Source of the DNA: Brachionus plicatilis
Lineage: Eukaryota; Rotifera; Eurotatoria; Ploima; Brachionidae
Assembly (NCBI GenBank): GCA_010279815.1
Contig: QEOQ01000122.1
Coordinates: 36,651-100,650 of the forward strand
Direction: 5' to 3'
DNA: 64,000 bases
In this document: piece after piece, positions 1-11,872 of the stretch
How the letters are laid out: each line of letters opens with the position of its first letter
Numbering within the stretch: the first letter of the stretch is position 1
Notes under the pieces: model-generated
The model's database searches: none
What the model was told of the DNA's origin: nothing
The model's input: only the letters and a program-made list of their open reading frames with translations
Position numbers and translations under genes: made by a program

Positions 1-790
1 AATTTTATATTAATGAACTGATCAAGCAAATTCAGTTTTCATCCACTATGAAAAAAGTTACACTAGTTTCTTTTGGTTTAATATTTTTTAAAATTTTTAG
101 AGCTTAGAACTAAAATTGCTGAGTTAATACGCTGAATTTTGTCCGCATTCACTTGTCAATCTTAATATTAACAAAGATTTTAACTAATTAAACCCAATTT
201 ATTTAGGTTCACGCTCCACCGAAAAAAAGTTGCCAATGGCAAAAATTTTTTTTATAAAACTTATCTCATTTAAAATTGAAATTAATGCAAGTTTCTATTG
301 GAAACACTGTTTATTTTTACCTTAGCGAAAATATTAAATTATATAACATCGAGAGAGAGAAAAAAAATTAAAATTTTACGACATAAAATACATTAATAGG
401 AAAATACTTATTTTTCACGTCCCCCGCATTTAAAAAATTAATATGTTTTATTAAAAGTTTATTGCTCACTTAATTTATTTTGGCAAAAACCATTTCGAAT
501 TTGTTGCTAACTTCTTTACAAAGCCAAGCAGAAAGCATGATTTAAATCAACCATTTAGTCAGATATCTATCAGTTTTTCACGAGATTGGAAGCACAATAA
601 AAAACTTTCTATTTTTTGTTGACGGGCATAAACTTGACACATAATTGTCGGTGTGCTGGGTTTTATTTTTTTAATTTTAGTTTTTTTTAATCATAAATTA
701 AAATTGACTTAAATTATGTAAAAAAATTCTAAATATATCATAGGTCTATTCATTTAGCTTTTTTTGATAGAAATTTTTTTTACGTAAAAG

Positions 791-3700
791 ATGGAGGAGA
801 AGGAAGTGCGGCACTGGAAAGTAAGTGGCAAAAATAAATATTGATCTAAAACTAAGATATTTGCAGATATTTCCCGGAAAAGTGGCATTTTTTTACGATG
901 GAAGGATTCAGACGAGCAAAAATTGGTGGGCCATACCGGGCGTTTTGGCTTTGATAATTGTTCCATCTTGTTTTCATCTTGGCTTTGAGTTTGTAAACCT
1001 AAATTTAAACAAAGACAAAATCTTAATACTATTTTTTCCCATTTAGCATCCCGTACTTGATTAAAAATGCCTCTGTCGCTTTGCCAATTTTTGGTTTCAT
1101 ACTTTTTCTCCTATCACTATCTAATTACATAATGTGTGCGTTCATGGACCCGGGTTATTTGCCAAGAGCCACTGCAGATGAAGCGTTTTACATTGAAAAA
1201 GAAAACAGTAAATATTTTTTATATCCAGACTACAACAATTTTAATTTAAATCCAAGATATTTCGGTTGATCTTTCGGGCTCTTACTATCCGACCCCGAAA
1301 AACAAAATAATTAAAATTAAAGGCTGTGAATATGAAACAAAATTTTGTGTAAGAAACCTATTAATTTATTTAAATTTAAATTAAAAATATTTTTTAAATA
1401 AAGACGACTTGTAAATTTTACAGACCTCCTAGAGTTGTACACTGCGGAGTTTGTAACATGTGTGTTGGTGAGTTTTGTTTAATTTTTTTTATGTTGGAAG
1501 AACTGCAGGAATTTTTTAAAGAACGCTTTGATCATCACTGTCCTTGGGTTAGCAATTGTGTGGGAAAGCGAAACTACAAGACTTTCTACTTATTTTTGGT
1601 GTTTACTGCCCTAATGGCGATCTATGGTTTTGCGGCCTCTGCGACCGCACTAGGTCTAAGTAATTTAAATTTTATTTTTGAAAAAACGACTTAAATTAAA
1701 AAAATCAAGGAATAAAAAACATACAACCACTCGGTGATGCTTTTAGAGATAGTGTTGTTAGATATCCTTTTTAAAGAAATTCAAAAATTTTAAAAATATT
1801 TGTTTGTTTCCTTAACTTCAAATTACTATTTTGCTGGGACTTTATGCTATTGTGATAGGCCTCAACATGATTGGAATGGCTGGCGCGCATACATTTTACT
1901 TAATCAATGAAAAAACAACAAATGAACGGGTAAGATTATTTAATTTCTTTTTTTAATTTATAAGTTTTTCGACTCTATCAAATCAGCAGACACAAAAATT
2001 AAAAAATCTTAAAAAAATGTCTAAGAAATTTATGTAGTGAGCTATTTTGATTTAAAAAATAGGTAAATAACTTCTAAAATATCAAAGCTTAGATTTTTTA
2101 TTTGTGGTTTAATTAAATTATAATATAATGTAATATTATAAATTTTTGAATGATTTTTCTGATTCGCTTCTATCATTGCTTGTAATGGTGTAGCTAGAGA
2201 GGGGCTAAAGGATGCTCAAGTTCTTTTATCAAAAATTTAGAAGGAGATAAGCCCCTCTTTAAAAAGATCTTTTCATTAAAAATTGTTATAGTTTTTCAGT
2301 TACTTTGTAAATTTTCAAAAAATATTTCTGTAAAATATGCTTTTAGAACCTGACCGTATGTCGCACCATTGAGCAAGAACAAATCAGACATTTCCAAGAA
2401 TGATGGAAGTTTTAGCCGAAGCAAAAGAAAGGTATTTGGGTTCTGAGATTTCAAAAAAAATTAATTAGACGAAATTGGCGGTGTTAAGGAGGTTACAATA
2501 ATAGTGCGACATACGGTCAGGTTCTAAAAGCATATTTTTCAGGAAAATTGAAAAAAACAGTAGTTGAGCACCTAAAAATATCGAATTCTTAAGTTTAATC
2601 TAAAAATTCTATTAAAAGAATACAAATTTGACAAATTTGTTAAAAATCACATGATTTAAAGAGATTTTTTAAGAGAAATAAAGCAATAAAATAAAAAATT
2701 AAAACCATAGATTTGTTCAGAATTTTGTCAAGATTTAAAAAAAAAAAAATAAATCGGGTCATAATTGATCCCTCGGAGGAGATACGATTTAAACCAGAAA
2801 AAAGACACTTTTTTCCATTTTTTAGCCAACAAAAACCGCCATACCCTTTTTTTTCTTTTCTAAATTACATTAGCTTGTAAAGAATTTTATACTCTTTCAG
2901 AATATATATAGTTTTTTAATATTTTTAAGTTTTATCTTTGAGATTTTGAGTCTTAAAGAACAACAACTTTTTAAAAGGTTTGCTATTTTTGGAGCCCTGG
3001 GTGTAGAAAATTTTTTTTTTGCTCCCTTCAAAAAAATTTTTTCCTGAGGTTTTTGAGGGCGTAGGTTACGAATTTTGAGTCAAAAATGTGAAATTCAGAT
3101 AGCACTAAAGTTTTGAATTTCGTGAACCTTATCAATTTTTCTTTTAAATGCGGGCTCAAACGAAGGTCTTGAACCATTCGGACGTGCCCTGGGGTCACCC
3201 CCTAAATTATTTAAAAAAAAAACAATGATTGATAATTGATACTCATTCAGCAATAGATTTGGTCTAAATATTGAATAAAAATTTTCCCAATAATTGTATT
3301 TTGGATTTTTAAGCATTTTGCAGCATTTATGAGTGACCTCAAATTTTGATTTTTAATTTGATAATGAATGACTATTTCGTGCTAATTAACAAAAACAAAT
3401 TTTTTCACTAAAATTAGAGAAAAAAGACAATAAAGCTAAAATACAATTAGTATTAAAATTTTAGCTAAATTATGAAAATTTATTTATTTTAGTGACTGTT
3501 AAACCTAAGGCCACTATCAACTAATATTTGAAAGACATTGTTGATTGTGGACTAGCTAATACAGCTGATATTATTTAAAAAAAAAATAATTTTTTTTATT
3601 AACACTATAAAGACCAATTTTTTTTATACCGTAATACCCCAAAGTGGACTTAAAAAACCCAATTTCAAATTCTGCAAAAATTAAGTTTAATTTACTAAAA

Positions 3701-6700
3701 TAACTAAATTTTCATAATTTAGCTAAAATTTTAATACTAATTGTATTCTAGCTTTATTGTCTTTTTTCTCTAATTTTACAGAAAAAATTTATTTTAGTTA
3801 ATTAGCCTTCTTTTAAACAATTAATCAAAATACAACCTAAGTTTTGCTGTTACGACCATAGTAAAAAAAAAGACAAGTTATTTATAAATAAAAACTAAAT
3901 ATTCTTATAGATATTTGTATGTTATTATCAAAATTACCAAAGCTTTTGGGAAATTTATGAGACTTTTAAATTTTCAAACAACAAGAGTTCTTAAAAAATT
4001 ATTGTTAAAAATTAAGTTTTCTTAAGCTTGTAAAAATTTTTCTTTTACTGAAAAACATATTAAATTAAATCATTTTAATTTTTATAAAACTCAACTGAGC
4101 AAAAGATGTAGAAAAAAATTTTAAAAAGCTTTTGAATGACGACCATTTCTAAAGTTTTAATTTAAAGTTTTGAATGTTCTTGTCATTCATAAATTCATTG
4201 AGAGATCAAAATTTTAGAAACTTATTAAAAAGGCTCTATGTTTTTCTGTCAATTAATTTATATTTTATTCAAAGCGTCGATTTAACTTTTCTCTAATAAA
4301 TGCCGTTTTTTTGTATATTCATTTTTTTCAATTTTTAATTTTTTTATTAATAAATTCTTTTTTATTTAATTGATAAATAAAATTTTAATTGATAAAATAA
4401 AAATTAATTTAATTTTGATTTTTTAATTGAAGACTTTTTTATTGACATCTTTTTTGTAAAATTAATTTACGGAAAATCGTAATGCCTTTTTTTAATTAAT
4501 AACAATTTTTATTTTAGATAAAATTACGATGGAAAATTAAAGATAGGCCAGTAAATCCGTTTACTCGTGGAAACATTTTTCTAAATTTTTGGTACATGAT
4601 GTTTCGGTCGATAGAGCCATAGTAAATATAAATTTTTTTAAAATTTTTCTATATTTTTGAATATTTATTTAATTAAAGTACCATAAATTACAGGAAAAAT
4701 TTGAATGAAAATTACTATAAAAATCAAGATGAAAAGTTGAAGGAACTAAGACGCAAAAACAAAAGCTCTATGTATTCTAGTGAGTCCTTAATACCTATTC
4801 CAGGTAATCAGCTCTATTCCGAAATCAAGAACAGAGACAAAAGTGATTTTGAACAAGAGCTGAGTATTTTAAATGAAAGATATATGGATATAAATAAGAA
4901 AATAAGAGCTGAAAAAATCAATGAAAAGTCTCTGGATGAATCTATTGGAACTTTTTTGACTGACCCGGATGTTAATTTTTTCTATGAAGTTAGTTAAACT
5001 ACAATCTGTGTAAATTTTTTTAATAACCTTTTTAGGGTTATGAAAAAAACAAAAGATATATAAATTTGAAGCTCAGATCAGAGCGTGGCGCATACTGGAG
5101 GTTTCTGTACGAAAATAAAATAAATAACATTGTCATATTGGACGATCGCTTCAATGAAAATTTGGTATAGTTTCTTTTTTTTTTTAATTTTCATTTTAAA
5201 AAATTATAACTTAAGTTTAATAAAAAATACTCATTTTTATTCGACCGAGAGCAGGCTAATAGATTCGGTCAATCAGAAAATTTAAATATTGAATTTGGTT
5301 ATGCATACAGATACTCTAATTTTACCATAAATATTTTTTACCTGAGTCAATTGAATACTTCTGACCAAGTCATCGATAAAGAACTTGAGGTTCGCATTTA
5401 CAGATTTTGGACATTCGATGCAGAAAACAATTTGCCAAATAATAGTGCTTATTATGTCAAATTGATACAAATAATGAACTTTAATAACCCACAGTTGACA
5501 AGGCCCCAAAACAAGTTCAATTTGTGGCGAAAAAGAGATTATCCTAAGGATAATTTTAACGATCTCACAAATTACGTCGTTCATTCAGAGTATTCAACTA
5601 AATTTTTTTAAATTTTTTTTATTAGTCAATTTTTTGATAGTGAGCCTTCAAGAATGTATTCGTTCATGATTTATGATCATATATTGGACGAAATAAAGGC
5701 AACAAACCATTTTTCGACAGAAAATGCATTCAAAATGTTCAGATCTGTTCAAAAACCTGACAAGCTTTTTAACAATTTGTTCAAGCTTAACTTGGTAGAA
5801 GAAAATTAGAAAGATTTTAAAATTTTTTTAATCATTTATTTTTAGGAAGATTATATGTTTGGATACATAGCTGGGCTCTGTTCCATTCAATTAACTAGTG
5901 ATGTTCAATTGAGCAAAATGAGGGAGCATATCGAAACAATTTTAAAATCAGGAATTCAAACAAAATATCCTATCATTAATGATCATTTTAAAGTAATTTT
6001 TTTAAATTTATTATCAAGAAGAAAAAAGAGAAAATTAATGATTTTTCAAAGTCATTAATTATTTATATTGACAATAATAAAATTGGAAAAGATTCAAGGT
6101 AATCGTTTGATTTTAAAAGATAAAAAAGACTTTTCTAAAAATCACACAAAAGGGCATAAAAGTTATTCAAAAACAATTTCTTCTTCTTAAACCATCATCA
6201 AAATTTAAGCTCTTTTAATTAGTTAACATATATGAAAGATCATTTATAAGAAAATCTAAAAACAAATTAAAAAATTTTAATTAAATAAATATTGTAATGA
6301 TTAAATTTTTTGCAAAAACTTTTTAGATTATTGAACTCAAGATTTATTATTTTTAAAAAATTGCAATTTTTTTTCGAAGTATCAATTAAGCTTAAAAACA
6401 TTTCTTTTTTAGACATTAATGGAAACGATTCATGGCGAACGGCTAATCAGAACAAATTTCACGCCTGGTATGAAAATTTTGATACAATTATAATAAAAAT
6501 CATTTGATAATTTTTTTTTAGATTCTTCTCTACCCGATAATTTTTTTAATTTTGTAAGTTATTTTTTATCTAACAGAGCGTTATAGACAAATTTGCCTAA
6601 ATTTTCTAAAATAAAAAAAGTTAATTGTTGCCAACTTTTTGAAAAATTTATTTTTTTTAAATTTAGACTCAAATTTAGAGGGTCCTATTAAATTACTGAC

Positions 6701-8227
6701 CCCCATATTTTTTGCAAAGCAAAAAATTGAACTTGCTTTCAATTTTATTAAGTCAGTTTTAATTTTGTTGTTAAAACTACAATTTAAACAAATTTAACAA
6801 TAAAAAATTTCGCCTAATTTAAATTTATCATATTTTTACGTAATTAAAAATTTAAGACATAGACTCTATTTTTTATTAAATTAAAAAAACAAAAAATATC
6901 AAATATTGCTATTATAAATTGAATCCTCAATTATTATGAAATCATTTGAAATTCTCAAAAACTATACTTCCTGGAGAAAAACTAAGCACATTTTTATAAA
7001 GCTCGTTAAATTCTCTTCAAGGAAAATGATGGTCAGTTGGGGGTCAGTCGTATAAAATTGGAGGTCAGTAGGTGATCAGGTTTTCAAAAATATAAAAATA
7101 TTCAATTTTCACAAAAAAAAAAATTTTGGAAAAAACTATTTTAATTTTCAAAAAATAGAGAAAATTTCAAACTTTTAAAAAATATTTTTGCTTTGCAAAA
7201 AAAATTGGATTCAGTTTTTTAGTAGGACTCAAATTAAAATGCCGAGTTTAAAAAATTTAATATAAAATAATTGAGTTAAATTACGCTTAAATTTCTAAAT
7301 TTAATTAATTAACCTAAAATCATTGTAAAAAATATCTCAGTTTATTTTTTTTACGTAATTCTTTTTTTTAATTTAGACACTATTTGATATAAATGATCTG
7401 ACAGTGGCAATTATTCAGCCGAACGAGAGCTATGATAATCTCATTGAATACATTATAGCAAATCAAGTTGAACTTTTAGTTTCGATTAACATGCCGATAG
7501 ATTTGAGAAAGAACTTGAGAAGAACAGAATTAAGTCACTATCAAGAAAAAGAAATAGCATCAAGTCCTTCGATTAATTGTGTTAAAAAAAAGAAAAAAAT
7601 GGAATTCAATGTAAACGTAATGTTTTTTTGTACCATTAGATGAAAATTTAATCTTTTATCTTTTAAAGCTAGAAGAACTAGGTGATTTAAAATCGAAAAA
7701 TTTTGATTTCAGTTTAAAGTACACTGAATTAAATTCAAATTTAAAAACAGTTAAAAGAGAATCAAATACGAACTATGCGGATCAATCAATTGAATCTATT
7801 TTGTGTTGTTTGAACGAGATAATCAATGAGAAGAAAAATTTCCAGGAAAGAATGATACTTGTTTCAGGGTATGAGCTAAATTTTGTTCAATTTTTAAAAA
7901 AATAATTTAATTTTTTTTCTTTCTTTGATTAGTGAAATAAAATTAGCAGCAATTTTGGCAATAAGTTTTGTTAATTATCGTCAAGCACAAATAGAAGGCA
8001 CAATTAATGTAAACATGTCTTCCCAAACAGTACTATCCAAACTTCCGACATTGACCAGTGACCAAGCAAAAAGCACAGACTTTTCTACGAGTTTTAAGCC
8101 ATATTTTTCCTTAGAAGACTATGAGCTAATTTACAAGGTTTCGAGTCAAATTGCTGAAACCATAACTGAATCTCGTGCTAAAAGAAAAGAACAAAAAGTA
8201 CAAGAGGAAAAATTTATTTCTATTTAA
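791..8227 (+). CDS. DHHC palmitoyltransferase fused to a tandem inactive tyrosine-phosphatase module (19 exons)
   Basis: Exons placed by hand: 791-820, 867-988, 1047-1207, 1257-1348, 1404-1467, 1522-1659, 1710-1761, 1827-1929, 4518-4621, 4679-4988, 5036-5164, 5255-5589, 5626-5794, 5846-5992, 6413-6467, 6522-6553, 7377-7616, 7669-7868, 7933-8227. They sum to 2778 nt, exactly 925 codons plus stop, and every junction keeps frame. Residues 1-290 are a ZDHHC9/14/18-type S-acyltransferase: two N-terminal TM segments, DPG motif, Cys-rich zinc-binding core, DHHC (catalytic Cys163) followed by PW, two more TM segments and a TTxE-like TTNE at 250-253. It should transfer palmitate to cytosolic cysteines at a membrane. 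Residues about 320-925 are two PTP-like domains lacking catalytic residues. The join rests on a 57 bp intron (4622-4678) whose removal skips a TAG and continues similarity to the ZDHHC14 tail. An AATAAA lies at 8234. cDNA is needed to prove the fusion. Confidence 0.75.
1762..1826 (+). other. U12-type AT-AC intron
   Basis: A 65 bp intron that begins ATATCCTTT and ends AC. TTTCCTTAACT lies at 1807-1817, and the likely branch A (1815) is 11 nt from the 3' end. These match the minor-spliceosome 5' site and branch-point consensus. No GT-AG solution keeps the frame here, because the frame leading into TM4 has a TAA at 1813-1815 and no usable AG before it. With this intron removed, the protein matches the TM3-TM4 region of ZDHHC9/14. 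Confidence 0.85.
2333..2537. mobile_element. Fold-back/MITE-like element with 34 bp perfect inverted ends
   Basis: Arms 2333-2366 and 2504-2537 are exact reverse complements and include GAACCTGACCGTATGTCGCA. Weaker similarity continues outward. It lies inside the 2.6 kb intron 1930-4517. The 137 bp centre has no convincing frame. No clear target duplication was found. Confidence 0.75.
3148..3197 (+). repeat. Copy 1 of a dispersed 50 bp repeat (CCATTCGGA...TGCCCTGG)
   Basis: Resembles 16199-16247 and 36535-36575: a GGGCT start, an AAGG-x-CC mini-hairpin, a CATTCGGA-like block, then TGCCCTGG. Here the A-rich tail seen in the other two copies is missing. Probably the 3' end of a SINE or LINE; not identified. 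Confidence 0.5.
3381..3806. mobile_element. Large fold-back element with about 113 bp inverted arms
   Basis: Arms at 3381-3493 and 3694-3806 are near-perfect reverse complements; both contain ATTTTAGCTAAATTATGAAA or its complement. A 200 bp A/T-rich spacer separates them. Second inverted element in the same intron. No ORF. Confidence 0.75.
4679..8227 (+). other. Degenerate tandem PTP domains (C-terminal part of the gene above)
   Basis: Read after splicing. D1 runs from an IPIP-containing lead-in (residue 327) typical of receptor PTP juxtamembrane regions, through YWRF at 412-415 (usual FWRM), ELEVRIYRF at 478-486 (usual REVRxFxF) and VVHS at 543-546 (usual VVHCSAGxGRTG), to LEDYMF near 604 (usual EQYxF). 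D2 shows the TQGP-to-FWRM region as AIIQP then an LIEYII stretch near residue 693, and LVSG at 825-828 where the HC loop belongs. The P-loop Cys is Ser in D1; D2 has no HCx5R at all. The WPD region of D1 reads WTFD (487-490). Inference: a binding or regulatory pseudophosphatase. If the fusion is wrong, this is a separate PTP-like gene, but it then has no signal or TM exon and only about 80 bp of upstream space. The acceptor of the exon at 5626 could instead be 5641. Confidence 0.7.
6554..7376 (+). other. 823 bp intron of the DHHC-PTP gene with degraded repeat
   Basis: Starts GTAAGTT and ends TTTAG. Around 6660-6740 and 7165-7245 there are loosely inverted segments sharing a TTTGCTTTGCAAAA-like core, and GGGGGTCAGT-type words occur near 6700 and 7030-7070. 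It looks like an old MITE insertion that enlarged the intron. No coding potential seen. Confidence 0.4.
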
Positions 8228-9246
8228 AAATGGAATAAATTAACTAAAATGTAAATAGAAGCTTTACAAAAATATCCAGCTGTATGTTTAATTAAAAATC
8301 TTTTATTTTACTTATAATTAATTTTTTTAATAAAAATTTAATTGTTGATTTTTTATTGTCAAATAACTGTTGATCACTAAATCTTAAATAAGCAGACTTG
8401 TTTTGTTTTAAGTCAAACGTTAAAATGCAAAAAAAGTAAATATTAAGGCAGGTATTAAGGTATTAAGGCAAAATTTAAATTTTATATGAACTGAGACAAA
8501 ACTCAGAATAATGTTTGAGTATAATTAAAATTTAAATAATCTTTTTAATTTTTTTATTAAGCAGAAAATTTACTGAAAAAATTTTTTCATTAAAAAGAAA
8601 GACATAAAAATATCTACATTGTATTAATATAATAAGTATTTTGGCTAAATTTTATTTTCAATTTAAGTTTCTTTTATAAGAATTAATAATTTCTCGAGAA
8701 AACATGTGGTTTATGGTATTTAAAAGTGGTAAAATTTTAAAACTTAAATTTATCAAGATAACAAAGCATAAAAGAATGTAGAAAATAAAAATATTAAATA
8801 TGATTTGTCAGATTATTTAAGCCCTGCCTTTAATTAAATTAAATTCGTGACGTTTGAAAAATTTATAATAGAACATTTTATGAAGAATCTTTTAAAATGG
8901 ATTTAATTTCTTCCTAGAATGACAGTACTGCATTGACAAAAAGATTTTTCGTAAATTTCCGTATAAAGAAATTTTACGTCAAATTACGGGAAAACTCTAA
9001 AATTATATTATTTAACGAAAATTATTTTTTAAATTAAAATTAAGTGAAAAAATAGTAAAGAAATAAATATTTTTATTTTTTATTTTGTATTTTTTAGACA
9101 AATGATATATTCAAACCTATTTTTTGATTTTGATCTATCAGTTTTTAAACTGTTTGTAGCATTCAGTCTAGCTGTTTTAAATTTCATTAATGAACGACAT
9201 TTTGTCAAATAAGAATTAGAATTAGAGTATTCTTTCAAAGATATAT

Positions 9247-9487
9247 GGGTCTTGCCTGTTATGTGACCAGTAACTTTATGTCGATTTGGTGACCAGGTAT
9301 TTTTTTTTTTTCTGTTTTCACATATTCACTGATCGCCTAATATGTGATCAGGCAATATTATTTATTTGGTAAAAATGTTCTATAGATAATTTTAACCTGG
9401 TCACCTAAAAAACATTTGGTCACCAAAATTTTGCAATTGGTCACATAAATTTCTTTTAAGTTAAATAAAATTTAATTGAAAATATAA
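9247..9487 (-). mobile_element. Solo end of the GTGACC-motif MITE
   Basis: Matches the reverse complement of about 18600-18849 (the right end of the 745 bp element): GGGTCTTGCCTGTTATGTGA start, ATGTCGATTTGGTGACCAGG block and the repeated GGTCAC/GTGACC words, diverging after 9487. The other end is absent, so it is truncated. Confidence 0.75.
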
Positions 9488-10013
9488 TAAAATAATTTCA
9501 ATTGCAACTATACTTGCAAGATTTAATTTTTTTTCATTATTGTTGATGTAATATGAAAATTTTTTAAGCGATGATGTAAAATTGAAGTTATATTAATAAA
9601 AATCAATAAGTCATATATTACTCTCTACTTCAATAAATTTATTTTTTATTTTAAAATTGATAAAATTTATTTAAGTCTCCACCAAAATCATCTTACTTAA
9701 AAAAATTTCTGTCAAAAAATTTTAGAGATTTTTTGATATTTCTTTAAAGAAACAATAAAAATTCTTTAATTTGATCCTTTTTCTGTAGTAAAATAAGGGA
9801 CTTTTTAAAGAAATTAAATAATTAAAATTAGAATAGAACAAGTCTTCAGTTTTACTCCTAAAAATCTTTAAACGTCTTTGGTTTCTTTTGTGTCTTTAAA
9901 CATTTAAAAGTCTTTGGTTTCTTAGACTTATTTTCTTGTTTATCAATTTTTTCGATTTTTGGTCAATATTTATTTTATTTTTAAAGAATGTAGTTTTTTT
10001 TTAGTATTTATTC

Positions 10014-10088
10014 CAGAGTTGTTTAAAGTCCCAAAAAAAGTCCAAGTCCGGGCTTGAATTGAGACTTGTGACTTTTAAACAACTCTGT
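10014..10088. mobile_element. 75 bp hAT-type mini-MITE
   Basis: Starts CAGAGTTGTTTAAAGTC and ends GACTTTTAAACAACTCTG, nearly a perfect hairpin. Same termini as 11734-11872. No clear 8 bp duplication around this copy. Confidence 0.65.
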
Positions 10089-11733
10089 TTTTTTCGTTAA
10101 TTTTATAAAAAATATATACCATTAAAAAATATTTTTATTTGAATGATTTAAATTATTAAATTTAAGTTGGATTTAGAACAGGACGAATGGCCATTAAAAC
10201 GATATGGCGGACAGTTGGAGAGGAAAAGAAAGATTTTTTAAATAATAAAAATTATATGGGTAAAGGTTTTTTTTGGGATACAAAATTCTTATATTGTTGA
10301 TATTTTTTGTTGCCGGACCTTGTTTTTTTTAACTTAAGAAAAAAAAAAAAATTTTTTTGATTGACTAATATTTTAATACTTTAATGATTTTTTAAAATCT
10401 ATATTGCATTTTATTATGCGCTTTTAGAAAAAATAAAAAAATGCTTAACTCAATAGTCTATATGCTATAAATTTTTTTTTCGTGTGATTTTTTTTTGTTA
10501 TGCGGCAAAAACCCTCGCCCTCATGATAGCGGCCATGATTATTTGAGGAAAGGAAGGGAAAAACAAATAAATTTGGGAAATGAATTTAAATATAAAATAA
10601 TATTAAAGTAAATGACTTGACTTTACTTAAGACTTGGAGCTTTAATAAAACCCTGCTTATTGTATTCAAAAAATAATAAAAAAAGATTAATCACTTAAAA
10701 AGTTATTAATAGCATAATTATAATTTTTATTCCAATTTTGTAGAAAATTGATCTTTCAAAAAAAAGACATGATGATACAACCTTAACCAAGGCTTATCCA
10801 TTCAAATATCAATTCTTAAAACAAATTTACAAAGATTTATAATTATTAATCTTTTTTCGTTTGTAATAATTTTGAAATCTATTTAGATTCTCAAACTAAT
10901 TTAGATTGAATTAAGATATTAAAAATTTTGAATTTAAAAATCGCGTATAAAATTTTTAAATAACAATAATATGTGTTTAAAAAATTATGTATTAAATTAA
11001 AAAAATGATTATGTCGAATAAGAAATAGTTATGAGAACAATATTTACCTTATTGAATTTTTTTAATTAAGTGTCATTTTGATATTAATTTGAAGTTTTTC
11101 AATACAATTAAATATTCTTTTAATAATAAATCTAGGAAAGTGAAAAATTACCAAAAAAACTATTTTAACTTTATGACTTAGCTTTTTATCACATGAGAGC
11201 CTTTTTTGGATTTTGTAGATATTCCAAGTTTTTACATAAAATCTCGGCTGTTTTTTTAATTTTTTTTCCCCAGATATTTCGTGCCAAATCCGTCATGATA
11301 ACAGTTAATGCAAATTATATAATGATCGTGCAAAACATGTTCAATTACTTAGACTAGTCAAAACTTCAATAAATTATTTGGAAAGCGTAAGATTGCCTGT
11401 TAATAAGATGTCTATTGGTCGCGGTCAAGATACGTCCACATTGAATTGTACATCTCAGTCTCTAAGAAATTAATATGGTTGCTAAAATTCAATCTAGCTT
11501 TAAAAGTATTTTTTGATTTAGAAGTAACAATGTCCCGATCCATTTTGTATGTCTTCCTAAATTATACACCTTTTTGGGTGAAAATTATAAACCATTTATA
11601 TGTTGGACAATTTCGAAGCCATTAATGATTTCATTTTATACGTTTTATCTTCAAATTAATTAATCTAAATAAATCAAGTCTCTTTGAGTATTCATATTTA
11701 TGGAGGACAGGAATTATCTTTGTTGCTCATTTC

Positions 11734-11872
11734 CAGAGTTGTTTAAAAGTCACAAGTCTCAAGTCAAGTCCAAGTACAGACTTTTTTTTTAATAAAAAAT
11801 TTTAATGTCCCGGCTAGGACTTGAAAAAAAAGTCTTGACTTGGACTTTTTTTGGGACTTTTAAACAACGCTG
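11734..11872. mobile_element. 139 bp hAT-type MITE with 8 bp target duplication
   Basis: Terminal inverted repeats CAGAGTTGTTTAAAAGTC and GACTTTTAAACAACGCTG. CTCATTTC flanks both sides (11726-11733 and 11873-11880). CAG termini plus an 8 bp duplication are hAT hallmarks. The interior carries repeated AAGTC/GACTT words and no ORF. Confidence 0.85.

Noticed and set aside
3095..3316. 73-codon minus-strand frame in the DHHC-PTP intron
   Set aside because: It is the complement of the dispersed repeat at 3148-3197 and has no protein-like features.
791..4622. Stand-alone palmitoyltransferase ending at the TAG at 4620-4622
   Set aside because: Possible, but similarity to the ZDHHC14 tail continues past the TAG only if 4622-4678 is spliced, and all phases then fit. 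Kept as the alternative to test.
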